From NCBI GenBank assembly GCA_950022655.1, contig OX465582.1, forward strand, positions 96,548,704 to 96,612,703: a stretch of 64,000 nucleotides of DNA, in the 5' to 3' direction. Every line of letters begins with the position of its first letter. Positions within the stretch are counted from its first letter, which is position 1. Below, piece by piece: positions 1-11,172 of this stretch. Both the position numbers and the translations under genes were made by a program. The notes under the pieces are model-generated. The model did not search any database. It saw only the letters and a program-made list of their open reading frames with translations, and was not told where the DNA came from. This stretch comes from Alentia gelatinosa. Its lineage: Eukaryota > Annelida > Polychaeta > Phyllodocida > Polynoidae.

Positions 1-120
1 TGTCGCTCGCTACATGGTGTGATCTGCTCGACGGCGGCCCGGTAGAACTACCTCAATCATGTGCACCGTGCGTGGGCGTTCAGGAGCAGGGGGAGGGGGC
101 AGGGGGCGGGGGCAGGACGT

Positions 121-172
121 GGTGGGGGCGGGGGAGGCAGGGGCGGGGGCGGGGGCGGGGGCGGGGGCGGAA
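121..172 (+). repeat. GGGGGC-type low-complexity tract, G-quadruplex potential
   Basis: At least five consecutive runs of five G separated by single C bases. This meets the simple pattern for an intramolecular G-quadruplex. It produces spurious open frames on both strands (Gly-Ala repeats on one, Ala-Pro on the other), which I do not count as genes. Confidence 0.8.
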
Positions 173-528
173 TGTGATATCAGAAAAGCACTGCTGTTTG
201 ATTTAGCCCGACAGTCAATATACACAAGATTTGGTCCCTGCAGCTTAGCTGTCTGCACAATGTATGTGTCCATGAAGCAACGATTCTACGTACACCCTAC
301 ATTACGCCCTCTTCTTAAATTCCTTAATATTTGTACTGAATTATCGGCGTTTGTTCTATTATCTATTGATACAAGCCACGCCTTTTGTGAGGTGACTGAA
401 ATAAATCCTTCCATATAGTTGTCTTTTTGCTTTAATTTGTAATCATCAGTGAAAGCCACACAAATGGGGTCGATAGATAAATACAAAGCGAATCAATACT
501 GTGTGAAAGAGTGTCAGTGATATCAGCG

Positions 529-909
529 GGTCAGCATGGCATACGGAAACTCAATGTTAGGCTTATGGGATTTTATATTAGGGGTAGGATAAATCCACGT
601 ATCTCACCCCTGGTACGAGTTTAGCCATAGGAATAACGTTAGAAGAAAATACTCAACGATCACCCCGGTAAAGTGACAATACTACGCCATGGCCGTGGCG
701 TAGTGAATACGAGGTGACGTCATAGGCGATTGACCAATCAACGGCCAGGATTTCAGACAAAAGACAAGACTCCCTAGCAGTAAAAGTTGTGAGATACATC
801 CAGAACCGTTATCAAATCGTAAAATAAACAATACCCCAAGAGTTTGAATGCGCCGTAATCGTCACTCGGCTTCGCCTCGATGACGATTACGGCCCTTCCA
901 AACTCGTGG
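529..909 (+). mobile_element. Composite of two-hairpin foldback element pieces
   Basis: Positions 529-594 match the closing half of hairpin 1 of the copy at 27560 (GTCAGC, GGCATACGGAAAC, TTAGGCTTATGGGATTTTAT, GGGGTAGGATAA). From about 603 a second element end starts with ATCTCACCCCTGGTA, like the fragment at 52930. At 852-893 there is a strong hairpin (GCCGTAATCGTCA and TGACGATTACGGC) whose loop is the core CTCGGCTTCGCCTCG. Outer arms AGAGTTTGAA and TTCCAAACTC extend the stem. A separate small palindrome, CTACGCCATGGCCGTGGCGTAG in outline, lies at about 683-705. Confidence 0.6.
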
Positions 910-1353
910 AATATTGCGTATTAATACGATTATAGATGCAGTTCTATATAATATATTGATACATGGCTATGGGTGTACACTGTTTGAGCTACCGCATCTA
1001 AGTGACGGAGCAGTCGTCTGCTCGCGTTATTTATAGTCCGACCACTCCCTACCAAGGCGACGTTGACAACAGAACGGGGGTATAGTGACGCCAGTTGTTG
1101 ACAGTGTGACATCACAAATATGGGAGGGGTTTCCCTGTTTTGGTGTTATGGATTAGGGGGGAATCCTTTTGTTTGGGAGACCCATTGCTGTTTCACAAAA
1201 CAGTTCTATATAATATAAAGACTAATATTATTCATCTAGGCATTATCACAGACAATTCATTCACTATTGGGGAAACACAACCATTTAAAGTAAAATAATT
1301 TCACAGAAGATACCAAAATTAGCATCCAAAGAACAATAAACATAAAAACTCAC
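910..1353. other. Unassigned DNA left of the exon
   Basis: This is the start of the intron downstream of the large exon. TTCTATATAATATA occurs twice (about 942 and 1203). No coding exon, TIR or RNA gene could be supported here. Confidence 0.4.
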
Positions 1354-4300
1354 CCCATCTTTCTTTCCCTTTGCACCTTTGGGTCCCGAGTCCTCGTCGT
1401 CTCTCAGGCGTGGCGTACGTCCTCGTCCCCTCTCGTCTTTTTTGGTAAATCCATCATGGAGATTCTTCCGGCGGTACACTCTCTTTTTAGGTGCGGCGGC
1501 GGCGGCGGCGGACTCAAACCTGACGCCGTTACTGAGGTCCTTCTGGTCACTCGGCGACGACGACACAACCTGCTCGGCCGAGCTGCTCTTTTTGCCGCTC
1601 TTATCCACGGCTCGCACGGCCGTCTGTGCCTTCTTCACCCGGCCGGCGGCGGCGGCGGCGGAGGCGGGCTTGGCCTTCACCGGGTAATATTTATGGATCT
1701 TGGCGTTCTGCGCCTCCTTGGCTTTGCCCACCTTATCCCTCACCTTCCCGGGGGTAGCTGTAGACACGGCACCGTCCACAACGTGGTGAAGCTTGGCTTT
1801 CTTGCTGACATCATCCCCGCATAGTGGACTGGCCCTACCGAAGTGATCCTTGGACTTGATGCGCTCCTTCAGCGGCACCATGGGGATCTTGAGCTCGGTG
1901 GGCGGCGGGAGCTGCTCGGCCAGCGGCGGTTGCTTCATCATGAGCTGCTCCTGCTGCTCGAGCTTGATGAGCGACTCGCAGGAGCGGTACGTGTCCAATC
2001 CACGCGTGAGCTTGCTGAAGTCCAACATATCGGCTTTGCTGACTCCCCCCTGGGCCTCTCCACTGGAGGGAGTGCCCGCTTGGCATGTCTCCATGGAGGC
2101 GACCATGCCCGGGGTCTGGGTGTTGTTGGTGGTAGCATCGGCATCCACCTTGATGATCCCTCGCGCCAGGGCACCGCCGTGTGGCTGCGGTCTCCCCGTG
2201 TTCTCCGCTCCCACCATGTTCTCCTGGTGACTGCCGGTCGTGCGGCACTCCAGGCGGCTCTGGTGCACCATCTGCTTCTTGTGGTGCAGTAAGCTGGGCG
2301 AGCGACGCTGGACGATCGGGTTCACGTTGGCCACGGGTCTCTTGGGGAGGGGCATAACGGGGGCGTCGCCTGTCGCCGCCGTCACTGCGTCACTGCCCGG
2401 GGCGGGCCAGGACTGTACGGGCCGCACGGCGGGTGGGAAGATGTGAGCAGGTACGGAGCTACTCGCTGTGAGCTTCAGCAGGGAGCCCTGGGAGGAGGCA
2501 CTGGAGACGACAGCCGTGGCGGCCGGGTTGGTGGCCGCTAGATTGCCGTGACTGACGTAGCCAGAGACGTGTAGGTTCTGGGAGCCTGGGTACTGGACGT
2601 ATCCCCCGGTGGTGACGGCCACACCTTCAGGAGGAGGAGGAGGAGCGAGGTGGTGTGCGTGTGGCTGCTGGAGGTAGCTCCCTCCAGGGCCGTGCTGCTG
2701 CGGGGGCACGCGCTGACCACCCACCAGCTCTGCCAGCTGGTGGTAGGGCTGTATCCTACCCACCTGCCCCCCACCGCCGCCCGTGCTTCCAGTCACCTCT
2801 ACGTCCTGCTCCTTTAAGCTCTGTGGCGGTGGCTGTTGGTGCCCAGAATGCTGAGGGGCCCCGGCCTCGGGAACTAGCAGTTTCCGGTACTGTTCGTACA
2901 TGTAAACAGGCCTGGAACCAGCGGTAGAAATGGCTGCTGGTAGTCGGGGTCCCGTCGGCCGTGGTATAGACAACTGGGCGCCTGCCGGGTACAGACCCGG
3001 ATGGGACGCCGCTGGCTGGTGTGACATGGATCGTGGCGCCCCCTGGTGTGGTTGGTAATAATGCCCTGTCACTGTGAGGTCACTATTGGAGGAGCTATCG
3101 GAGAGGCTGCTGGGAGGCTGCGCCCCCGCTCCCTGCGTCGGCGCCTGAGAGGACGCCGGTGAGACGCTACTGTCGCCACCTGGCGTCGGATAGGCGGGCG
3201 GTTTATGGACGGGCCCGCGCGCGTCGTACAGCGTCGGGTGCGCGGGCCCCACGTGCTGAATGACGCCCGAGGACGCTCGCACGTAATGCACTGCCACCTG
3301 GTGGCCGGGGGCCGGTGCCGCCGAGATGGTGATGTGCGAGGGCTGACTTCCGGTGGCGCTGAGTTTCTCGGCAGGGGGCGCGCGCTGTACGGTGAGGGTG
3401 TGGGACGACTGCGGGTTGTACTGCAGCAGTCTCTCCTGGGATGTCGAACGATGCCCGGACGAGACCCGGATGGGCGTCGTACCGCTACCCCCTCCCACAG
3501 CGTGCTGCTGTGTCTGTGTCTGTGCCGGTGGCGTCGTCGACCGGATGTTAGCGTTGCCGTTGGTCTGGTAGACGTAGCGCACCGACCCTGGCTTTCCGGT
3601 CACTAGCGACGCGCTGTGCGGGAGTTGTACGACGCCGCGACTGCCGCCAGGGGACACAGTATACGGGTACGTGTGATGGACGCTGTTCACGTGAGACGCA
3701 GACGCTGACGACGACTGTGTCGTTTCCGGTCTGCTCACTCCCGCGGTACCGCGATACGTCACGTGGTGCGGCGACGACTGCGGCGCTGCGGTCTGTCCCG
3801 GGTACACGTAGCTCCCTCTAACGGCAGCACCGCCGCTACCGGAAGTGTGCTGCCCCATCATCCGCGAAGCAGTGCTGCCCCCTACCGGCTGGTGGTGGTA
3901 GACGGGATGTTTATGGTGGCCGCCGCCAGGGGGATAGTAGTAAGGTGAGGAATGGGGCACGGCGGATGTGGATGATTTGACGTAATGTGCGCCGACGCTA
4001 ACACCACCTGGCGACGGGTGACCGGGGCTGAGTCTGTGTGCCCCCGCCTGACCGCCGAGCGATACCGACGACCCCGGATACGTATACGCGTAGGTCTCCG
4101 GAAGTCGCCGCGACTTGAAGGGAATGAGATGCTCGCCGATGACGATGACGTCATCGTCTTCGTGGTCCCGCTTCCGGTTTGGCTTGACGGAGAGATCCAG
4201 TGGAGAGTCAGCGTTCGCCCTGGAGGCGGGGATGCTCGACATGGCCTTGGGCGTGGTGAGGTCCAGCGGCACGAAGGAGGAAGGGTCTTTCTCCGGCGGC

Positions 4301-5082
4301 CGCCCGTACTCCTGGGTGTCGAGACGGATGGCTCGCGTGTGGTTCAGGTGCTGGGGGCTCTGCGGAGGAGGCAAGTGAGGACTGAGTGACGTCAACCGCG
4401 GGCTGTGCGAGGGCAAGTGTGGTGACGTCATATGTGGTGACGTAAGACGCGGGCTGTGCGACGTCATATGCGGGGACGCCAGGCGAGGACTGTGTGACGT
4501 CATATGCGGCGAGGGAGAGGCCATACGAGGTGACGTCATCATGTGTGGCGTCGGTGACGTCATGTGTGGCAATGAGGACGTCACGCGGGGCGACGTCAGG
4601 TGAGGTGAGACCATGGTCGGCGATCCTAGATGTGGTGAAGGCATGTGCAGGCTGGGCGCGGCCACCTGCGACGCCTGGCTGACCAGGCGGGCGCCCACGC
4701 CTCCCGTGTGCACCGGAGCGTGACTGGGCTTCAGGTGTGACGCCGCCGCTGCTGAGTACAGGTGTGGCGGCGGTGGCGGCGGTGGCGGGTGCGCCTGTGA
4801 CTGTGCGTGCTCCGGCACCTTGAAGGCGAAGTTCATGCGGGCCTGGTAGCTTGGCGCCACCACGGGAGCCATGCTGGGCGCCAGGCTAGGCGCCATGGTG
4901 GACGCCATGTTGGGCACCAGGTTGGAGGCCATGTTGGACGTCGGTGCCGACCCCGGACGTACATGCGCGGCCGAGTATCCGGCCTGATGCATGCTGGAGG
5001 CTGCCGGTCGGGCAGCCGGGGGCTGGCTCTTCGGGATGACGTACACACTCCCTCCGCTCTGGAACGTCTTCAGGGTAATCAC
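1354..5082 (-). CDS. Large internal exon of a disordered nuclear protein with PxDL (CtBP-type) motifs
   Basis: One open frame of 1243 codons lies between a good acceptor (pyrimidine tract then CTCCAG, exon starts at 5082 with GTG ATT ACC) and a consensus donor (GGG|GTGAGT, exon ends at 1354); both borders are phase 0. No start codon is required because this is an internal exon. Numbering residues from the acceptor: Met/Ala/Pro-rich repeats at about 50-75, a Pro run near 97-105, a 12-residue tandem repeat rich in HMTS/HSPRL at about 160-232, PLDLT at about 272, PLDLS at about 294, a basic cluster KPNRKR directly after it, an acidic-hydrophobic DDDVIVI at about 309-315 that fits a SUMO-interacting motif, a long Ser/Gln/His/Tyr-rich region, an IKLE sumoylation-type site near 1039, two poly-Ala runs and a Lys/Arg-rich end from about 1078 containing KKRVYRRK and RGRGRTPR (not a canonical AT-hook). 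PxDLS motifs are known to bind CtBP corepressors, so a transcriptional corepressor or scaffold role is inferred. I do not recognise the family. A BCOR/BCORL1-type protein is one unproven idea (long disordered region with a PxDLS site in one big exon); ankyrin or PUFD exons, which would support it, were not seen. Confidence 0.85.
4387..4598 (-). repeat. 36-bp coding tandem repeat made of CRE-like octamers
   Basis: Inside the exon, TGACGTCA occurs perfectly at 4387, 4423, 4495, 4531 and 4555, with one-mismatch versions at 4438, 4459, 4576 and 4591. The copies at 4387, 4423, 4459, 4495 and 4531 are exactly 36 bp apart, giving a 12-codon protein repeat in which ATG ACG TCA encodes Met-Thr-Ser. 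Another perfect octamer lies at 4146 in the SUMO-interacting-type motif. The octamer is the palindromic CREB/ATF binding site; whether it is bound is unknown. Confidence 0.85.
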
Positions 5083-5265
5083 CTGGAGACAGAGAAATAA
5101 CACGTGTTAAATATCATTCAAAATAGAAACAAGTCGTGAGGCAATATCGGATTTCACTTAGCAACATCCAAGTCATTTTCTTCAAGCGTTCACAGAAAAT
5201 GGTAAAACATTTCATGGTCAAAATCTATAGTCATCCGAGGGGATTGAAGAAAACCATATTGTTCA

Positions 5266-5553
5266 TTATCTTAGCCTGGTATAAATATCCATAGGCTTAA
5301 CATTAGGAACTCGTTCTCAACCGGTATGCGAGAATGGTAACTCATACTCAATGGGTGATTAACATATAGGCTTAACTATATCCAGGCTGAGATAAAATCA
5401 GAAATATATTCGTGTAGGACTGTGTCTCCGATAGCCATCTCGTTTGGAGCGCTTCAGAATATTCACACGGCTAGCACCTTGTTTAATCCCTGAGCGTTCC
5501 AAACTCGATGGCATACGGGGACAATGACCAAACATTCATTAGTTTCTTTCTTA
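5266..5553 (+). mobile_element. Two-hairpin foldback element, subfamily with TTATCTTAGCCTGG end
   Basis: Hairpin 1 runs from TTATCTTAGCCTGG to CCAGGCTGAGATAA. Hairpin 2 follows at once, with arms around CTCGTTTGGAGCGC and GCGTTCCAAACTCG closing on a degraded core (ATTCACACGGCTAGCACCTT). The 3' tail ATTAGTTTCTTTCTTA is shared with the copies at 24733, 47049 and 58388. It sits about 180 bp upstream of the exon acceptor, inside the intron. Confidence 0.7.
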
Positions 5554-7625
5554 GGACATGTCCTCCACAAACCAAATCAAGCATATGTAACTTGACCTAG
5601 CTTAACTATTGGATGAGGGCAAACTGAACAAAATATTATTATTCACTCAAGTGACAGAATAAATCACAATGAAGTAGTTGGGACTGGTAATTGTGGCATT
5701 ACACAAATATATATAAATACTAGTCTGTGGGGACAACAAGCATATGGTGAACCAAGATATACCTGGCGACATCACTAATAGTGTACCTATCACTATTTTC
5801 CACATATCAAAGCTATATACGTGCATCATAAAGGCATATTCAGAAAAATATTGGCCAGCATTGGCTGAATACTCGAGTCTACCCTGTGGTTTGTGATTGT
5901 CACCATTTGGCATAAGCAAACCGAGGATATCATGCGAGCTGTGGTTTGTGGCAAAGGATACCATCAATTATAGCGTAGATATGATGGGTAAAAAGCGCCC
6001 ATCTATACTGTGGTTGGTGAAGGTGAGTGTCAACATTAGTGTGTGGTTGGTGGAGTGGAGGACGGGGTGAATGATCCCTGTGTGCCTGGATAAAAGAGGT
6101 ACGTGTGTGGGGGCTGGGTCTCAGGGTCAGTAGAGGTCATCAGGGGACAGTAGAGGTCAACACAGGGCCATGCGAGGGAAGCCTACTGTCAGGTATGTAT
6201 TTTTTTTTCTGAACGGGAAGGACAGGCAGATGACCATTCATTCATTGATCACCCGTTTAGTATAGCACCTGTCTTCTCATTCACACAGTGCCAACACTGC
6301 TGCTGATGCTAGTGCCTGGTAGCAGATGCCGGAGGAAATGGAGAGCAGGCGCGTAACCGGCGGGGACCCGGGTCTGGTGGCCGTGTGCAGCACTATGGGG
6401 CGCAGACCGACCGCCGGGACCCGGGGTAGACGTGCCGAGGTCTCCTGGTTTATTATTATCATGATGTCACTGTTCCCACTCCCTGCCTCTGCCCAACGAC
6501 TCTACACTCGCTGCTCTGCCCCACCTGCAGTGCCGTTTCAGACCGCCGTGAGCTTGGGTTTATTTGTAGACGGGTGGTTGAGCGTGTATATTTGATTTGG
6601 TTTACAAATGAGACGAGTTTTATACAGTATTGAAAGCAGGGACTGAGGAATAAATCCACAAATTAAAACCCTTATGTAAGATAATTATTTATAACAGTAT
6701 TTTGAAACAGGATGGTTATTGATCGATCTATATTCTAACACTGCGAGTGTTGGCGCGGTGTATACAAAATGTCGGAATTCTGCCATTTGTTGGAAAACTC
6801 ATAGAAAAACAAACAGTATTAATGGTTTAATACATCTAATACATATACGGGGTTCAACATTTACGTAACTATTCACGCACCCTTAATATCGTGTCAAATA
6901 TATTTCAGTGATTTTCTTCAATAATTTTTTTATAATAATATTAAAAGTAAAGCTTCGTAATGATCATCCCACAAATTGGCGAATAAAAAAATACCATTTT
7001 TATTCGATGTGAAACTGGACTTGTCTCTTAAGGGAAATGAGAGGCGTTCACAAATGGCCAATATAAAAACAAATTTAAGAATTTAAAATAATTGGTGGGT
7101 TCGCTGGCATGTCCAGGCCCGCGCCCGACTCCCCGTGGCCAACATTGGGGTCCGTGTGTCTGCATTCAGAGATTCCACATCTGCGGCCAACCCCAATAAT
7201 CGCTCGCGTTGACTTCACTGTTCTTGTCACCCTGCCAACAGCATATAGTGCAAGGTTTCACTGACCCACCGACTTAGATTTTTTGTTATATATATATCAG
7301 GTTTACCATCAAGTTGTACATTTATACCAAAAAATAAAATCCAGTACATGTGGTTCATTTTAGTTTGATACGGAGAAGTCTGCTGGTATATTTTACAACT
7401 CAGAGGAACCATTACGGTGAAAATATTATGAACACCGTCTCGTCGTGGTACTGATTTTAGACACCCAAATACCACAGACCACGTCAAACATGACAGGGTT
7501 GTCGCCCGTAACACGTTCCTTGGTACACCTGTGCTTGATCATACTTATTTTCCCATTAATCAAAGAGCTTTCTCCATAATGCATAGATTCCAAGCCGCCT
7601 CTCTCTTTTTTAATACCATGGATGT
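5554..7625. other. Unassigned AT-rich DNA with a short CpG-rich patch
   Basis: No gene seen. At 6325-6450 a CpG-rich patch contains two near-identical direct copies of a CCGGCGGGGACCCGGG-like string about 55 bp apart. The stretch 7500-7640 reads as a short uninterrupted plus-strand frame ending at 7641 (about 40 residues, containing FPINQRAFSIMHRFQ) and might be the end of a decayed element, but I cannot identify it. Confidence 0.35.
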
Positions 7626-7654
7626 CAGTCGGGGGGTAATGAAATAAGAGGACA

Positions 7655-7865
7655 TATGTTCATGTGGAATTTACTGCCGCAGAGAGACTGAGAAAATATA
7701 GAAAACACATCGTTGGTGTCAATGCAATCGGCCTGCGGTGTGTGGGGAGGTTTGAACAACTGTTTATTGGTGTGTATGAGGCCCAATTCATTCTCATTTT
7801 GTTTTACACGAGAAAAAAGTATTTCAGAACTGAAAATGAAAACAAGGATTTCCTTGGAAAAGAGA
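7655..7865 (+). mobile_element. Internal fragment of a hAT-like MITE
   Basis: The stretch with TTCATGTGGAATTT, TTTATTGGTGTGTATGAGGC and GAAAATGAAAACAAGGATTT follows the same order as the complete copy at 11560-11829. The ends are missing, so this is a decayed copy. Confidence 0.45.
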
Positions 7866-7932
7866 AACAGTGAGACAATCATTATATATTCACCCCAGTG
7901 GACGTCCTCCCATGCATCATATAGACAATAAT

Positions 7933-8060
7933 CGATGGTTTTGTGGACAGGCGGCCGTAAACCACGAGGGATTGACGCGTAGTAATACACGAGCGCTAGC
8001 GAGTGTATTACGACGTCAACCCCGAGTGGTTTACAGAGCCTCCTGTCCACAAAATCATCG
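7933..8060. repeat. 128-bp near-perfect hairpin
   Basis: Two arms of about 60 nt are complementary over almost their whole length: CGATGGTTTTGTGGACAGG at the left edge pairs with CCTGTCCACAAAATCATCG at the right, and GTAATACACGAGCG pairs with the start of the right arm at the centre (8000). Flanking TTATTATCCATC (about 8069) and GATGGATAATAAA (about 8310) suggest a larger TIR element of about 380 bp. The copy at about 12046-12180 is a diverged relative. Confidence 0.75.
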
Positions 8061-8330
8061 TTTGTTGCATTTATTATCCATCTTTTCGAACAAATCAAAT
8101 CCAGTAATTGATATATTAAAGGGTATAACAATAGGGACTATTTCTTTGCTCTAAAGCAAAAGGGACTATTTTCCCCGTATACCATGGTTTTGAAGCCGTA
8201 TACCACAGGTTTGAATCCGTTTACCACAGTTATGGTATCTGACAGGTTTTATACACTGGGTCGTGGTTTACTGAGTCCCCATACATTTTCAATGGGGGCT
8301 TTGTATACGATGGATAATAAAAGCGGAACA

Positions 8331-9000
8331 AAAACAGTTGGTGCGAAGTATTTACAGTAAATCAGAGACCTAAGCCTTTCCGGCGTACCAAGCTACCTGT
8401 AGAGTTCAAGGGTTAGCTGTGGGCCGCAAGGAGAGCACACTTCACGCCTATGTGAGATAACAAGTCGCCTTATATAGTTTATACCTAGCGAGTGCTATCA
8501 GTTCTTGTAGTGTGTAATAGTATACATGCACCGGCCAACGGGTACAGAACCTCGCCGTCTGGGAGAAGCCGATAGGACAGACTAGTGTTGACAGTACTTG
8601 TTGTATGGGCATTATAGGGGTGGGCAGGACAAACCAGGTATATCAATATGTTGTAAAAGCCATATTTTGCTGTTATGAGAGCTCATTTTGTTCTGCTGAA
8701 GCAGAAAATCCTGAAATAGCTCAATAGAATGTAGGTCTACCTAATGACAGACCGGGAGTATTTACATCCGGTCCAGGGTGTCTTGATTGACTCCCTCCCT
8801 GCATGGAGTTGTCCCATTACACTAACTACCATATAAGGAATAGAGTAGACCCAGTAGCCAATGACTGCATTCGCAGCAAACCCCGACCTTCACCCTGACC
8901 TCCTTACATAATATTAATAGCGCCTTGGGACGGTTCTACAGTCGAGAGTTGACCTAGAATCTAGTGGGCCACAACCACCCTCACAATGGTCATATTACCT
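8331..9000. other. Unassigned DNA
   Basis: No open frame, TIR or tRNA-like structure that I can support. Confidence 0.35.
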
Positions 9001-9190
9001 CCCATACCCTCTTGTTCCCTAACAATAGGAGCTTCCTTACAGAAATATCCAATACCCTCTTGTTCCCAACAATAGGAGCTTCCTTACAGAAATATCCCAT
9101 ACCCTGTTGTTCCCTAACAATAGGAGCTTCCTTATAGAAATATCCCATACCCTCTTGTTTCCAACAAAAGGGGGCTTCCTTGCAGAAAAT
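9001..9190. repeat. 48-bp minisatellite, four units
   Basis: Units start at 9001, 9049, 9096 and 9144 and contain CCCATACCCTCTTGTTCC followed by AACAATAGGAGCTTCCTTA and AGAAATAT. Units differ by a few substitutions and one-base indels. There are no spacers, so it is a simple head-to-tail tandem repeat. Confidence 0.85.
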
Positions 9191-9530
9191 CTAACCAAGG
9201 AATGTTACCTAAAAATTCATCTAGGAAATGTTACATTTGAGTTAAAACATCAGTGATGGTACCATTCTTTTTAGACTAAGCGATGGAAGTTACATTTGAA
9301 CTGTTTCATAGGCAGGTTCTAGAAATAAATCCATGTGTATTTCCAACAAAATGTATGTATTATTTGGGACAAAAGTAAATGTTTTCTTACGTTTTCCTTA
9401 ATGGAATGTAAGTATGCCTGCTCATGTACTTAGCCTTATCAAAATGTTCCGGGATGTGCTGACCACAGAATATTCACAAGATAAAACTTCACCGTTGATA
9501 ATATACTGAACAAATATTGATGCATTAAAC

Positions 9531-9939
9531 TTTATCTCACGCCTGGTATTTTTCCCCATAGACTTAGCATTGGAAACTCGTACTCAACGCCAGTGGAGTA
9601 TTGTAGAAAAATACTCAATGGGGGATGATGTCACATATTTTAGTCAATTAGTCAGTAATAAGGGTGAGATAAAATCTGAACCGCACTCGATCCATAACCA
9701 CTGATAATATGCCATTAATTTTGGATTGCTACGTTATCTCACTCTGCTTTGCCTCGTGAGATAACCCCACAACCCAGACTCATGGCATACATTCAGTATC
9801 TATGGATCCCGATACAGTTCCTTCTTGGTACTCACAGTCGTCTCCAAGCAGATATCCCACGAGTCTTGGTTGCGGAGTTATCTCACGAGGCAAAGCCGCG
9901 TGAGATCATGTAGCAAACCAAAATGAGTGCAGTTCCTTA
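9531..9939 (+). mobile_element. Two-hairpin foldback element, forward member of an inverted pair
   Basis: Hairpin 1 runs from TTTATCTCACGCCTGG to GGGTGAGATAAA (about 9531-9675). Hairpin 2 has arms CCGCACTCGATCCATA and TATGGATC closing on the palindrome TTATCTCACTCTGCTTTGCC at 9734, and a second palindromic core copy with GAGGCAAAGCCGCGTGAGAT lies at 9878-9906. The same subfamily is present at 14860 and, inverted, at 10163. Confidence 0.7.
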
Positions 9940-10162
9940 TTAAGAGTACAACAAAGAAGTTGCCCTTACTGGTTACATATATACGGTACGCTATCCTCAG
10001 TTGCTGCCGGCGTAGTCGGTGAATAGTCTACAGTTCACACTGTGTCCATGTCGGCATGCGCTCACCGCTACACGCTCACGGCTACCAGAGTTAAACCCAT
10101 GGAGTACTGGTGAGGTGGACAGACGGTTACTGTAAAACTTGCCCTGAACCGAAGTGTTTTCA

Positions 10163-10328
10163 GTGGCTATGGATCGAGTGCAGTTCGTATTTTATCTTTT
10201 CCCTGGCTAATTGGCGAACATTTGAGACACCATCCCCTATTGAGGCTTCTTTTTCAATACTCAATGGGCGTTGAGTACTAGTTCCCAATATTAAGTATAC
10301 AGGGAAAAATACCAGGGGTTAGATAATG
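10163..10328 (-). mobile_element. Two-hairpin element, hairpin-1 half, inverted
   Basis: Reads in reverse as the start of the 9531 element: TATGGATCGAGTGCAGTTC at the inner side, then ATTTTATC, and ending ATACCAGGGGTTAGATAA. With 9531-9939 it forms a head-to-head pair about 800 bp across. Confidence 0.6.
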
Positions 10329-10631
10329 GTGAGGTGGACAGACACTTATTGGAGATTTCGCACCAAAAATAAGTTGCCTAATAATTCAAAGGAGAACTCG
10401 GCCAGTTATGGAGAATTCGCTCCGCGAATCGCCCCATATTTTAGGTCTCATTGATGACATCAAAGACTTGTATCTAAGTCCGAGGTTATACCTAATCGAT
10501 TGTTTATCATTAACGGCTTATGGAAGGGGCTTGGGTTAGGGTTGGGGTTAAGTCAGGGTTAGTCACTGGGCAAGTTCCTCAAATGGGTCGAGATAATCCC
10601 ACGGCGACTTTGTTTCGGGACCAGTTCTCCA

Positions 10632-11172
10632 TGGACCTGTTTAATAATCTAGGCTCGTACATAAAGACCCTTTTCGGTACCTCGTACAAGGGTCATGTTT
10701 TAATAATATTTAACTCACTGAGCGTGGCCGGGTGATGCCTTAAAGCATCATTTTCTGAGACTTACAAAATCATGGTTTATATGAAATAATTTAGGAAATA
10801 ATGGATCAATAAAGTTTATACGTTCACAGACTGTATTATAACATTACATTTAAAATTTTGATATAATCATAGAATGATATTAACGATCACGTGTTACATC
10901 ACGTGATCAAATGATAAATATGTTACGATCGGATCCGTTCCTGGCGGCATATATACTGATACTACTATGCCACTACCCGCCTTTACTGTCATTCCTTTAC
11001 CACAGGCACCGGCGCTAAAGGGTTACGTCTGTTGGCTTAGACATTATTAGCTGTCCATAACGTAGTCCATAAGTGTTGAATAAAGTTGACCCAGATGGTC
11101 CTTGAGGTCCATGGGTCTCTATGACACACAGAAAGGGTCTACGTGTACGATCCTAGATTATCAAACAGGCCC
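10632..11172. mobile_element. Inverted-repeat element interrupted by a piggyBac-like MITE
   Basis: GGACCTGTTTAATAATCTAG at about 10621-10650 with CTCGTACATAAAGACCCTTT is the inverted counterpart of AAAGGGTCTACGTGTACGAT and CTAGATTATCAAACAGGCCC at about 11130-11172. A third copy of the end, GTACGATCCTAGAATATGAA, lies near 47990. The TTAA-type MITE at 10710-11026 occupies the middle. Confidence 0.5.
10710..11026 (+). mobile_element. piggyBac-like MITE, older copy
   Basis: Left end TTAACTCACTGAGCG followed by GGGTGATGCC; right end GGCACCGGCGCTAAAGGGTTAC. It aligns end to end with the better-preserved copy at 55694-56033, including internal CCTGGC and CTTTACCA blocks. The right TTAA duplication has mutated to TTAC. 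Confidence 0.65.

Noticed and set aside
1379..4390. Many overlapping frames of 60-150 codons on both strands across the large exon
   Set aside because: They are shadows of the GC-rich, repeat-laden exon. Only the 1272-codon minus frame is bounded by proper splice sites.
1354..5082. Firm naming of the large exon as BCOR, ARID5 or another known corepressor
   Set aside because: A PxDLS motif and a few short similarities are not diagnostic in a low-complexity protein. No folded domain is visible in this exon.
9001..9190. Regular 48-bp repeats as a CRISPR-like array
   Set aside because: Units are contiguous with no variable spacers, and the genome is clearly metazoan. It is a minisatellite.
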